Shown here: positions 1-7,520 of the stretch, one piece after another
Layout of the letters: each line of letters begins with the position of its first letter
Numbering within the stretch: position 1 is the first letter of the stretch
From: Chloroflexota bacterium
GTDB lineage: Bacteria; Chloroflexota; Limnocylindria; Limnocylindrales; CSP1-4
DNA: 20,932 nt
Reading direction: 5' to 3'
NCBI GenBank assembly: GCA_021777365.1
Contig: JAJYDP010000008.1
Coordinates: 1-20,932 of the forward strand
Notes under the pieces: generated by a model
What the model was told of the DNA's origin: nothing
What the model saw: the letters and a program-made list of their open reading frames with translations, nothing else
Database searches by the model: none
Program-made: the position numbers and the translations under genes

Positions 1-2
1 CG

Positions 3-1601
3 TTCATGCCGGAGATGACCGCCGAGTGTGGTCGCCTCCACCGCGTCGCGACGCGAGCCGAACGAGTATGCGTCTTCCCGCCTCAGGTTCCCTTTCGCCG
101 GCTCGAGCACGCGGTCGTGCTCGACGGCCTGCGCTGTGACGGCTCGGCACACGGTGGGTGCGGACTCGGCTGCATGCTCCTGTGGAGGGAGGCGTGGCTC
201 CGAAAGGCACCGCCGACGGCCGCACGCCTGGACGGGTCGGCCGGTCCCCCGGGGCTGCCCGCAGTTGATCCAGACGCGACGTTCACATGCGCGCCGGTCC
301 GGCGCACGGGTACCGACCGCTATGTGTGTCAGGCAACCGAGCTTCCGGTCGCCACGTACGAGGGGCAGTCGATCTGGGCGCCCTGGCAATACGTGCAACT
401 CATGCGGTCGGGGGTCATGACGCCGCGCGTTCTGGCCAGCCTTATCACACGGATGGCACGGCGGCGGCTGAGCCGCGTGCTCGAGCGCCCTAACGCCAGA
501 TCGTCGACCGCTGCCGGAGACGTGGTGCCCCTGGCGCCGGGGGAACGCGTGAGGATCAGGAGCCGCCGCGAGATCCGTGCCATGCTCGACCGTCATGGCA
601 GGCACCGGGGACTGCCGTTCGGGGGCGACATGGTCGACGAGTGCGGGCGCACGTACACGGTTGCCCGTCGTCTGGAGACAATCGTCAAGGAGGACACAGG
701 GGAGCTCCGCTCTCTACGCGACACGGTGATCCTAGATGGCGCAGCGTGCGACGGGTATCTGGGCTGCGCACGCAGAATGCCGTTCCTGTGGCGCGAGCAG
801 TGGCTTGAACGTGTTCCCGACACCGCGTCGTTGGCAGATGCCAGGCCTTCCTCCCCTCGCTCCGGATCCGGCATCCTGGCTGACGGTGCCCTGCCCGTGG
901 CGAGTGCGCTGCGCGTGAAGCGGGGCATCGATGTGGTCGGCGCGATCGCAGGTCTGACCCTGCTGGGGCCGCTGATGGCGTGGACCGCGCTGGCGCTGCT
1001 GCTGACGCAAGGTCGCCCGATCCTCTTCCGGCACGTGCGCCCAGGCCTTCACGAGCAGCCCTTCACGCTGCTGAAGTTCCGCACGATGCGGTCGCCCAGG
1101 GCCGACGAGGTCTGGTACCTGACGGACGAGCAGCGCCTCACGCGTCTCGGGCGCGTCCTGAGGTCGACGAGCATCGACGAACTGCCGGAGCTCTGGAATG
1201 TCCTTCGAGGGGAGATGAGTCTGGTTGGGCCCAGGCCCCTCCTGATGGAATACCTGAGCACGTACACGTTTGCCGAGCGCCGTCGTCACAACATGCGGCC
1301 GGGGATCACCAGTTGGGCTGCCGTCAACGGACGGCATACGCTCAAGTACCGGGAGCGCCTCGCTCTGGACATCTGGTACGTGGATCACTGGAGTCTGTGG
1401 CTGGACCTGCAGATCGTCGTTCGGACTGCCTGGCAGGTGCTCCTCCGTCGAGACGTGGCGGCAACCCAGGACTCGCTGCATCTCGGTTTCCCTCTGCCCG
1501 AGTTGGCTGGCGGCACCCATGCCGATGGGATCCAACAGACTGCCGACCTATCACTTGAAGATGGCCTGTGCGAACTGGGGCACCGCGGGGCCGTGCGATG
1601 A
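3..1601 (+). CDS. Sugar transferase (polyprenyl-phosphate phosphoglycosyl transferase) with two N-terminal copies of an uncharacterised domain; 5' partial
   Basis: The C-terminal part (about residues 302-487, counting from the ATG at 6) is a bacterial sugar transferase of the PglC/WcaJ type, which moves a sugar-1-phosphate from a nucleotide sugar to a membrane polyprenyl phosphate and starts polysaccharide repeat-unit synthesis. Visible motifs are KRGIDVVGA followed by a hydrophobic segment (about 310-334), LLKFRTM, the Asp-Glu catalytic pair at 391-392 in SIDELPELWNVL, SLVGPRPL and RPGITSWAAVNGR. Upstream lie two copies of one domain (about 1-70 and 181-271), each with ECGR, V-LDG--CDG and LWRE-WL. 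Copy 2 begins RSRREIRAMLDRHGR-RGLPF; copy 1 starts abruptly at MPEM, preceded in frame by Phe (3-5). The true start therefore lies left of the window. The stop overlaps the next start (ATGA). The transferase call is firm; the role of the duplicated domain is unknown. Confidence 0.9.
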   Translation, partial: FMPEMTAECGRLHRVATRAERVCVFPPQVPFRRLEHAVVLDGLRCDGSAHGGCGLGCMLLWREAWLRKAPPTAARLDGSAGPPGLPAVDPDATFTCAPVRRTGTDRYVCQATELPVATYEGQSIWAPWQYVQLMRSGVMTPRVLASLITRMARRRLSRVLERPNARSSTAAGDVVPLAPGERVRIRSRREIRAMLDRHGRHRGLPFGGDMVDECGRTYTVARRLETIVKEDTGELRSLRDTVILDGAACDGYLGCARRMPFLWREQWLERVPDTASLADARPSSPRSGSGILADGALPVASALRVKRGIDVVGAIAGLTLLGPLMAWTALALLLTQGRPILFRHVRPGLHEQPFTLLKFRTMRSPRADEVWYLTDEQRLTRLGRVLRSTSIDELPELWNVLRGEMSLVGPRPLLMEYLSTYTFAERRRHNMRPGITSWAAVNGRHTLKYRERLALDIWYVDHWSLWLDLQIVVRTAWQVLLRRDVAATQDSLHLGFPLPELAGGTHADGIQQTADLSLEDGLCELGHRGAVR

Positions 1602-2656
1602 GCGGACGCGGGCATTGGGAGCACGGGTCGGAGTTCCACTGGCAACCCATTGATCTGGGCATGCCGGAAGCAGTGCCCTGGGAGGATGGGTTGCTCCTGT
1701 CGTGTGGTCGCGACGCCCTCCTCCTTCTCCTTGCCCACGGTTACCGGGAGCGCGGGTGGCGTCGGCTGTGGCTGCCCGACTACTTCAGCCAAGGTGTGGT
1801 TGCCGCTCTGACGCGGTCCGAGGTCGAGTTGTTGGCGTTTCCCGACAACCCTCTCCTGCCAATGCCGGCCCCGCCGGCCGCGACACCGGGCGACGCTGTT
1901 CTCGTCATGAACTACTTTGGCATTCGGGCCCCCGGCTCCCTGGAGCTGCGTGAGGGGGTCGACGTGATCGAGGATCATTCGCACGACCCGACATCCGAAT
2001 GGGCGCGCTCGAGTTCGGCCGATTTCTGCATGGCGTCCTTCCGGAAGGCACTGCCGTTGCCGGACGGTGGTGCGCTGTGGTCGCCACGTCGCCATTCGTT
2101 GCCCTTGGCGCCGCCTGAGACAGCGCAACGTCGTCTCGCCTCGGCCGATCGAGTCGCCGCGATGCTCCTGAAGGCGATGTATCTCGACGGCCAGCCGATC
2201 GACCCGGCGAGCTACCGGCTGCTCGAACAGGAGTCGGAACAGGAATTCGGCGTAGGGGTGCCGTCGTCGATGACCCAGTTCGCGCGGACCGTGCTCTCGG
2301 CGTTCCCGTTCGAAGGCTGGAGGCGCGCCCGTATGGACAACTGGGAGGCGTTGCGCGCACGTCTGGCGGACGTCGAGTGGATCAGCCTCCTGGCCCCGAC
2401 GGCTCCGAACCAGGCGCCCTTCTCGGCGCTCCTCGTGTTCGACAGCGCGGAACGACGCGACCGCGTGCGGCGCGAACTCATCGGCGTCCGCGTGTACCCT
2501 GCGGTTCTCTGGTCGCTCGAGGAACCGGTGCTGACCGCCGGCCGCGACGCGCTCGAACTGAGCCGACGCGTGCTCTCGATCCCTTGCGATGGCCGGTACG
2601 GTCGCGAGGACATGGAACGCGTCGGCTCCCTCATCGAGGCTGCAGGGTCCGCCTGA
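1598..2656 (+). CDS. PLP-dependent aminotransferase-fold protein, DegT-like, in polysaccharide locus
   Basis: The protein is 352 aa from the ATG at 1598, which overlaps the upstream stop (ATGA); this coupling decides the start over the ATG at 1568. It looks like a divergent fold-type I PLP enzyme. VIEDHSHD (123-130) resembles the Asp that contacts the PLP ring nitrogen, and SFRKALPLPDGG (147-158) places a lysine (K150) where DegT/StrS enzymes form the Schiff base. The glycine-rich phosphate-binding region is weak (LSCGRDALLLLL at 34-45). Related proteins in exopolysaccharide loci are usually left as hypothetical or DegT-family. Its gene order after a phosphoglycosyl transferase suggests sugar or lipid-linked intermediate modification. 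The substrate cannot be read from the sequence. Confidence 0.7.
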   Translation: MSGRGHWEHGSEFHWQPIDLGMPEAVPWEDGLLLSCGRDALLLLLAHGYRERGWRRLWLPDYFSQGVVAALTRSEVELLAFPDNPLLPMPAPPAATPGDAVLVMNYFGIRAPGSLELREGVDVIEDHSHDPTSEWARSSSADFCMASFRKALPLPDGGALWSPRRHSLPLAPPETAQRRLASADRVAAMLLKAMYLDGQPIDPASYRLLEQESEQEFGVGVPSSMTQFARTVLSAFPFEGWRRARMDNWEALRARLADVEWISLLAPTAPNQAPFSALLVFDSAERRDRVRRELIGVRVYPAVLWSLEEPVLTAGRDALELSRRVLSIPCDGRYGREDMERVGSLIEAAGSA

Positions 2657-2680
2657 CCACCCGGCCGCTGCCCGGGAATC

Positions 2681-2728
2681 GACGGTCACCAGGGGCGCGC
2701 GACCGACCAGCTCCGCCCCGTGGTCGTC
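2681..2728. terminator. Imperfect hairpin between convergent genes
   Basis: In the 102-base gap between two converging genes, 2681-2697 (gacggtcaccaggggcg) pairs with 2714-2728 (cgccccgtggtcgtc) apart from two small bulges. No T-run follows on either strand, so a bidirectional terminator is only a guess. Confidence 0.3.
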
Positions 2729-2758
2729 GACCCGGTGAGGCCGACGTCGGCGCCGGGG

Positions 2759-3844
2759 TCAGATTGCTGCCGAGCGGTAACGAGGGAAGAACGTGTCGGG
2801 CGTGTCTCCTCCCGTTGCCCGCACGTGCTGGGCCACGAGCTCGGCGTACCGCGGCCGGTCCAGGACCCACCGACCCGTGGAGAACACGTGTCGGCGTCCC
2901 GAGAACTCGCGCTTGAAGAAGAAGAGGCTGTCCTCCCGTGCTCCGCGTCCGCCGCCCAGGTGCAGGACGCGCTCCCCTCGCGCGCGAGCCCACCGCCGGG
3001 CGTCGTCGAGGAGCAGCTTGGCCGGGGACAGGTGACGGAACGCGTCGTTCGACGCGAGCAGGTGCGCCTGAACAATCCCGGTCCACTCCAAGAACAGGCC
3101 GGCTGCCGCAACGTCCGCGCCGCACCTCACGACCAGAAGGTGCACATGGCCCGGAAGCGCAGCACGCAGCTGCCAGAAATCCTGCTCCGCCATGAGGTAG
3201 TAGTCGGCTGCCGCGTTCCTCTCCATGGTCGCGCCATAGAGCCGCGCGAATGTTTCGATCTCCGCCCACTCCCTATCCTCGGTGGTCGTCAGGCCCGCGC
3301 GGCGGGCTGCGGCGATGTGCTGGCGAAGCGGCCGCGCGTAGGCACTCGACGCGGCATCGTCGTCGATGGTGCAATCGACCGAGACCGTCGGCCCCTCCGC
3401 CACCACGCCCAGGCTGTGGTCGTCGAGCGCTGAATCAACGGAGAACGTCGCGGCGAGCTCTGCGTTTCCGAGCAGGGGATTGAATCGCGTGAAGACGGCA
3501 ACCGCGCGCTCCGAGCGCCACACGTCAACCGCGGCGGACCAGGCCTGTTCGAGGAAGGGGTCGGAGGCGTGGCAGTCCCAGGCCACCGGTCCGGGATAGC
3601 CGTACACAGAGGTGACCTCCGTGTCGTCGGCACCTGCAAACTCCGGCAGGTCGCCGATCTTTCGAAGCAGGTACGGCCACGCAAGGCCGCACGAACCGTC
3701 CTGAACCAGCAGCAGACGCGGGCTGCCTTCCCCACGCCCCTGCGCGAAGCGGTGGTATCCCGCCGAGTGGTAGACGTCACGTTCGGCGCCGCTCAGGGCC
3801 TCGTCCCATGCCGGTGCGTCCGAGCCGAGCACGTCCACGCGCAT
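2759..3844 (-). CDS. GNAT/FemAB-like acyltransferase (BioF2-like acetyltransferase domain)
   Basis: A 361-aa soluble protein. The central and C-terminal regions match the FemAB/BioF2-like acetyltransferase pattern: RQHIAAARRAGLTTTE, then FARLYGATMERNAAADYYL, then a substrate-side strand ending in HLSPAKLLLDDARRWARARG, and finally LHLGGGRGAREDSLFFFKREFSGR. Such proteins transfer an acyl or aminoacyl group to an amino sugar or peptide acceptor. The ATG at 3844 overlaps the TGA of the upstream aminotransferase (TGATG), so the two are translationally coupled. The natural reading is that the aminotransferase makes an amino sugar and this protein acylates it. That pairing is an inference; the acyl donor and acceptor are not visible. 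Confidence 0.78.
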   Translation of the reverse strand: MRVDVLGSDAPAWDEALSGAERDVYHSAGYHRFAQGRGEGSPRLLLVQDGSCGLAWPYLLRKIGDLPEFAGADDTEVTSVYGYPGPVAWDCHASDPFLEQAWSAAVDVWRSERAVAVFTRFNPLLGNAELAATFSVDSALDDHSLGVVAEGPTVSVDCTIDDDAASSAYARPLRQHIAAARRAGLTTTEDREWAEIETFARLYGATMERNAAADYYLMAEQDFWQLRAALPGHVHLLVVRCGADVAAAGLFLEWTGIVQAHLLASNDAFRHLSPAKLLLDDARRWARARGERVLHLGGGRGAREDSLFFFKREFSGRRHVFSTGRWVLDRPRYAELVAQHVRATGGDTPDTFFPRYRSAAI

Positions 3845-5004
3845 CAGGATGCCCTCGTGGCCTGTTCCATCGGCCGCTCCACTTCCTCCGTCAGCGCCTG
3901 CGCGACCACCTGCACGTCGTCGTCGCTCAGTCGGCTCGAGAACGGCAGGGCGATGGTCGACGCCGCCACCCGCTCGGTCACTGGAAAGTCACCCGGAGCG
4001 AATCCGAAGCGCTCCCGATAGAAGGGCTGGAGGTGGATGGGCGCGAAGTAGGGGCGCGACGAGATCCCCAGCGCCGTGAGCCGCTTGATGACGAGGTCCC
4101 GATCGATGGCCGGGTCCAGCCGGACCACGTAGACGAACCAGTCGACCTGCTCGTCCGGGCCGATGTGGGGCAGCGTCACCCAGTCGTGCCCCCCCAGCGC
4201 ACGCTCGTAGGCCGCAACCACCCGGGCGCGCTCCCGCTGCAGCTCCTGGCGGCGCTCGAGCTGGGCCACGCCGAGCGCGGCGGAGAGCTCATCGAGCCGG
4301 TAGTTGTACCCCAGTCGTACGTGGCGGAGCCACCCCCCGTCCTGATCACGACCCTGGTTGCGCAGGCTCCGCATCGTCTCTGCCAGCGCGTGGTCGTCGG
4401 TGACCACCATGCCGCCCTCGCCGGTGGTGATCTGCTTGTTGGGGTAGAAGGCAAAGACGGCCGCGTCGCCGAACTTGCCGAGCGGGCGGCCGCCGACGCC
4501 CGAGCCCAGGCCCTCGCACGCATCCTCGATGATCGCCCAGCCGCGACGGCGCGCGATCGAGGCGATCGCATCGATCCGGCACGGCCTGCCGAAGACGTGG
4601 ACGGGCAGCACCGCCCGCGTCCGGTCCGACGCGGCCTGCTCCAGCAGCGCGGGGTCGATCCCGAGGCTGTCCTCCTCGATGTCCACGAAGCGCGGCACCG
4701 CCCGCTCGTAGAGGAGGCAGTTCGCGGAGGCCACGAAGCTGAACGGGGTGGTGATCACCTCGTCGCCCTCGCCGATGCCGAGTGCTCGCACGGCCAGGTG
4801 CAGCCCCGCCGTGCCGCTCGAGCACGCCACGCCCTCCGCGCGGCCCGCCAACGCCGCGATCCCTTCCTCGAAGCGGCGCGCGAAGTCCCCCAGGGCGAGG
4901 ACATCGCTGGTGAGCACCTCGGTCACGAGCTCCAGCTCGCGACTGCCGATGTTGGGCCTGGCCAGCGGGATGTGTCGATCGGCGACGCGGGTCGTCGCGG
5001 ACAT
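3844..5004 (-). CDS. DegT/DnrJ/EryC1/StrS family sugar aminotransferase
   Basis: The protein is 386 aa, normal length for the family. These PLP enzymes convert nucleotide-linked keto sugars to amino sugars for surface glycans. Motifs in order are the substrate entry IPLARPNIG (12-20), CSSGTAGLHLA phosphate-binding region (61-71), PFSFVASANC (87-96), VLPVHVFG (132-139), EDACEGLGS (160-168), FAFYPNKQITTGEGG with the Schiff-base lysine K190, and GYNYRLDELSAALG. The ATG at 5004 is chosen over one at 5031 because GGAGG sits 7-8 bases before it. The stop overlaps the start of the FemAB-like gene by one base. Substrate is unassigned; partners in the locus suggest an N-acylated amino sugar. Confidence 0.92.
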   Translation of the reverse strand: MSATTRVADRHIPLARPNIGSRELELVTEVLTSDVLALGDFARRFEEGIAALAGRAEGVACSSGTAGLHLAVRALGIGEGDEVITTPFSFVASANCLLYERAVPRFVDIEEDSLGIDPALLEQAASDRTRAVLPVHVFGRPCRIDAIASIARRRGWAIIEDACEGLGSGVGGRPLGKFGDAAVFAFYPNKQITTGEGGMVVTDDHALAETMRSLRNQGRDQDGGWLRHVRLGYNYRLDELSAALGVAQLERRQELQRERARVVAAYERALGGHDWVTLPHIGPDEQVDWFVYVVRLDPAIDRDLVIKRLTALGISSRPYFAPIHLQPFYRERFGFAPGDFPVTERVAASTIALPFSSRLSDDDVQVVAQALTEEVERPMEQATRAS

Positions 5005-5106
5005 CGGGCGTCCTCCGCGGATCACGACCATTCAGCCTACAGCGCCGCCTGGCTCCGGGATCGTGCTGGTTGGCCTGCCCGTACAGGACGGTGCGACCCC
5101 CCCCAA

Positions 5107-5146
5107 GGCGCGCGTGCGGCTCCGCCGCCAGGCGGACACGCGCGCC
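5107..5146. other. Strong stem-loop in the spacer between the UPF0173 gene and the DegT gene
   Basis: 5107-5116 (ggcgcgcgtg) is the exact reverse complement of 5137-5146. Inside it, tccgcc (5121-5126) pairs with ggcgga (5131-5136) around a gcca loop, leaving a one-sided bulge of four bases. It lies 126 bases after the UPF0173 stop and 103 bases before the DegT start, both on the minus strand. It could be a terminator or a leader structure. No U-tract is present. Confidence 0.45.
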
Positions 5147-5271
5147 CCGTCGCATGCGCGGCAGGGTTCGGGAGCGGGGGCGTTCCGCGCGAGGGGGCGT
5201 CTGGAGCGAAAGGAGTGTTGCGCGCGACCGGGCGATCGGCCGAGGGAGGGCGACGCGTTGCCCCTGTCCGG

Positions 5272-6003
5272 TTACTCCGCCACGCCCCCCGGCGCCGGAG
5301 CATGCACCGAGACGTTGCCCAGGCCGCGCTTCGAGAGCTCGTCGCGCAGCTGGTCGGGGGTGCCGGCCAGGATCGGGAACGTGCCGTAGTGGATCGGCAT
5401 GACGTCGGTCACGCCCAGCATCTCGACCGCCAGCGCCGCGCCGCGGGGATCCATGGTGTAGTGCCCGCCGATCGGCAGGAGGGCCAGGTCGGGGTGCCAC
5501 AGCTCGCCGATCAGCCGCATGTCGCCGAAGACGTCGGTGTCGCCGGCGTGGTAGATGCGGTACCCGTTCTCCAGCTCCAGCACGAAGCCGGCGGGATCGC
5601 CCAGGTACATGGGCGCCTCGAGGCCGGCGTTCCAATCGCCCGCGGAGTGGACCGCGCTGACCATGGTCGCCTTCAGGCCGCGCGCTTCGAACGTACCGCC
5701 CTTGTTCATTCCCATGACGGCGTCGGCCCCGCCGGGGAGGCGCCGGGAGAGCCAGAGGCTCATCTCGTGGATGCACGGCCAGACCGGCCGGGTCCGGCTC
5801 GCGATCGCGACGGCGTCGCCCATGTGGTCGCTGTGGCCGTGGGTGACCAGCATGAGGTCACAGCGGTCGACCGACTCGGCGGGCCGGGTCGACTTCGGGT
5901 TCCCGAACCAGGGGTCGAAGAGGACGCGCTTCCCGCCTGGCGTCTCCACCTCGACGCACGCGTGCCCGTGCCAGCGGATCGTCGTCTCGCGATCGAGCGC
6001 CAT
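5272..6003 (-). CDS. UPF0173 metal-dependent hydrolase (metallo-beta-lactamase fold)
   Basis: A 243-aa protein of the usual family length (about 225-245). Metal ligands of the metallo-beta-lactamase fold are all visible: HGHSDH (55-60), H119 in AVHSAGD, D155 in YHAGDTDVFGD, and H205 in MPIHYGTFP. PIGGHYTMDP (177-186) and the opening WHGHACVEV are typical of the UPF0173/YtkL subgroup. The ATG at 6003 is preceded by GGAGGTGA at good spacing; the longer upstream reading is low-complexity Arg-rich and unlikely to be translated. Members are cytoplasmic; the physiological substrate of the family is poorly known. It stands alone, divergent from the molybdopterin genes. Confidence 0.92.
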   Translation of the reverse strand: MALDRETTIRWHGHACVEVETPGGKRVLFDPWFGNPKSTRPAESVDRCDLMLVTHGHSDHMGDAVAIASRTRPVWPCIHEMSLWLSRRLPGGADAVMGMNKGGTFEARGLKATMVSAVHSAGDWNAGLEAPMYLGDPAGFVLELENGYRIYHAGDTDVFGDMRLIGELWHPDLALLPIGGHYTMDPRGAALAVEMLGVTDVMPIHYGTFPILAGTPDQLRDELSKRGLGNVSVHAPAPGGVAE

Positions 6004-6227
6004 CGCGTCACCTCCAGCGTGTCGCCGGGCGCCACGTCCGTGCGGCCGGCGCGGGGTGTGCCGGCGTGCGGCGGACGCGCCGCCGAACCGTGGCCGCCAT
6101 CGTAGCGGCTCATGGCGGATGGAGCCCGCGGGACACCGTGTGCGTGGCGGCGCCTGCGGCAGCCGTGCATGCCCCGGCGATGGAACCTGCCGGCAACCGC
6201 CCCATGCCCTCACCCGCAGCGCACCGG

Positions 6228-6233
6228 TACACT
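6228..6233 (+). promoter_or_regulatory. -10-like box TACACT for an apparently leaderless transcript
   Basis: TACACT is followed by seven bases and then GTG at 6241, so transcription would start at or next to the first base of the start codon. There is no Shine-Dalgarno sequence and no clear -35 box. Confidence 0.4.
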
Positions 6234-6240
6234 GCCGGTC

Positions 6241-6441
6241 GTGGCAGGAGTGGCGGCCGACGAGAGCCTCGATCCCACGGGCGGGACCATGCCGACGGCC
6301 CCGGCGGTGGGTTCCGGCGCAGCCTGGAGGATCGTGGCAGTCCCGGCCGGGACGGGCCTGTCCGCCGCGGAGATGGGCGCCTTCCGGGTCGGGACGAGCC
6401 CGGCCCCGAGGCGCCGCCTCGACGGGGGGTTGCTGGCATGA
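6241..6441 (+). CDS. Small putative protein (66 aa) translationally coupled to moaD-moaE
   Basis: This short frame starts at GTG 6241 and ends with TGA at 6439-6441, overlapping the ATG of the molybdopterin synthase gene as ATGA. That is the coupling style of real gene pairs in this window. Third codon positions are almost all G or C, as in neighbouring genes. A TACACT box seven bases upstream would give a leaderless message. The product is Ala/Gly/Pro-rich, with GAAWRIVAVPAG and AEMGAFRVG as its only distinctive stretches; no family is recognised. It could be a leader-type ORF that sets translation of moaDE, or a small protein of molybdenum cofactor synthesis. A non-coding leader remains possible. 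Confidence 0.4.
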   Translation: MAGVAADESLDPTGGTMPTAPAVGSGAAWRIVAVPAGTGLSAAEMGAFRVGTSPAPRRRLDGGLLA

Positions 6442-7283
6442 TCGTCCGGGTGCGCCTCTTCGCGCGGCAGCGTGAGCTCGCCGGCGCTTCTCGCCTGGAG
6501 CTGGAGCTGCCAGACGGCACCTCGGTGGCCCAGGCCTGGACGGCGCTGGCGGCGACGTACCCGGCGCTCGGACCCGGGCGGCCCTACGTGCGCTTCGCGC
6601 GGAACGGCGCGTACGCGGACGAGACGGACGAACTGGCCGATGGCGACGAGCTGGCCTTCATCCCACCTGTGGCGGGTGGCGACGCGCCCACCTCGCGGGT
6701 CCGCTGGATCGCCATGACCGGCGATCCCATCGACGACGTGGCGCTGGGACGGCTGCGGGCGACGGTGGCCACCAGCCAGGACGGGGCGGTGGTCACGTTC
6801 GAGGGACGCACGCGGGAAAGCCCGGGTACGCCCGCCCCGGGAGAGGAGGCGGAGGCCGCGCGCCATGCCGGCGCCGGGGTGCTGGCGCTCGAGTACGAGG
6901 CGTACGAGGAGATGGCGCTGGAGGTCCTGGGCGCGATCGCGGACGAGATCGAGGCGCGCTTCGACGTGCACCGGATCGCGATCCTTCACCGGACGGGGCG
7001 CGTCCCGCTGGAGGAGACGAGCGTGGCGGTCGTGGTGGCCGCGCCGCACCGGGGCGCGGCGTTCGAGGCCTGCCGCTACGCGATCGACGAGCTGAAGGGA
7101 CGGGCCCCGATCTGGAAGTCCGAGCAGTTCCTGGACGGCTCGGTCTGGATCGGGCAGCCTGCCCGCCTCGGCGCGGCCGCCGGACCCGCGGAGCCGGGGA
7201 CGCCCCGGCGCGAAGCCGCAGAGCCGGGGATACCCCGGCGCGAAGCCGTGGACCCCGACCTGGACGGCGCCGGAGATCGCTGA
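6438..7283 (+). CDS. moaDE: Molybdopterin synthase, MoaD-MoaE fusion
   Basis: Residues 1-81 are MoaD (ubiquitin-like sulfur carrier): MIVRVRLFAR, the beta-grasp region, and the terminal Gly-Gly at 80-81 in PPVAGG. Residues from about 90 to 243 are MoaE: GAVVTFEGRTRE, LEYEAYEEMA, ILHRTGRVPLEE, and LKGRAPIWKSEQF, which contains the two lysines used for catalysis and precursor binding in MoaE. The enzyme inserts two sulfurs into precursor Z (cPMP) to make molybdopterin. Because Gly81 must have a free C-terminus to carry thiocarboxylate, the fusion implies cleavage after GG, as reported for mycobacterial MoaX. A tail of about 40 residues holds a 10-aa duplication (AEPG-PRREA). A run of G at 6424-6429 may serve as ribosome site. 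The ATG is coupled to the preceding small ORF. Confidence 0.93.
   Translation: MIVRVRLFARQRELAGASRLELELPDGTSVAQAWTALAATYPALGPGRPYVRFARNGAYADETDELADGDELAFIPPVAGGDAPTSRVRWIAMTGDPIDDVALGRLRATVATSQDGAVVTFEGRTRESPGTPAPGEEAEAARHAGAGVLALEYEAYEEMALEVLGAIADEIEARFDVHRIAILHRTGRVPLEETSVAVVVAAPHRGAAFEACRYAIDELKGRAPIWKSEQFLDGSVWIGQPARLGAAAGPAEPGTPRREAAEPGIPRREAVDPDLDGAGDR
7191..7250 (+). repeat. 30-bp tandem duplication inside the moaDE 3' end
   Basis: 7191-7220 and 7221-7250 match at 26 of 30 bases and keep frame, giving two copies of a 10-residue segment in the C-terminal tail beyond the MoaE domain. Confidence 0.85.
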
Positions 7284-7377
7284 AGCGCGGCGATCGGCCA
7301 CCGATCGCCCCTGGGCGCCGCGGGGGGATCGGCCGCCCGCGGGATCGCTGAAGCGCGGCAATCAGCCACCAATGGCC
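7275..7377. repeat. 35-bp direct repeat around the moaDE stop, one copy forming a hairpin
   Basis: 7275-7309 and 7343-7377 match at 31 of 35 bases (both begin gatcgctgaagcgcggc). Copy 1 overlaps the moaDE stop and contains ggcgatcgg-cca-ccgatcgcc (7289-7309), a perfect 9-bp stem that may end transcription. Copy 2 has lost the stem through four substitutions. Confidence 0.6.
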
Positions 7378-7520
7378 ACTGATCCGCGGTGGGACTGCGA
7401 CCACCCTGGAGATCCCGGCCCCAGCGCGGTTTCGACCCGACCTTGTGCGAGGGCCCATACTAGGCACCGCCTGCGCGACAGCAGAGGTGACCGGACCTGT
7501 CCAGACCAGATTTCCGCGGG

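Noticed and set aside
3808..6105. 765-codon plus-strand open frame
   Set aside because: It is antisense to the DegT aminotransferase and UPF0173 genes, both with clear motifs; long antisense frames are normal at this GC content.
7427..7440. GGTTTCGACCC resembling a tRNA T-loop
   Set aside because: It has an extra T compared with GGTTCRANNCC, and no acceptor or anticodon stems can be drawn around it.
7456..7461. CATACT as a -10 box for the ferritin-like gene
   Set aside because: No -35 hexamer at 16-18 bases, no start codon at leaderless spacing, and the following 59 bases lack a ribosome site before the ATG.
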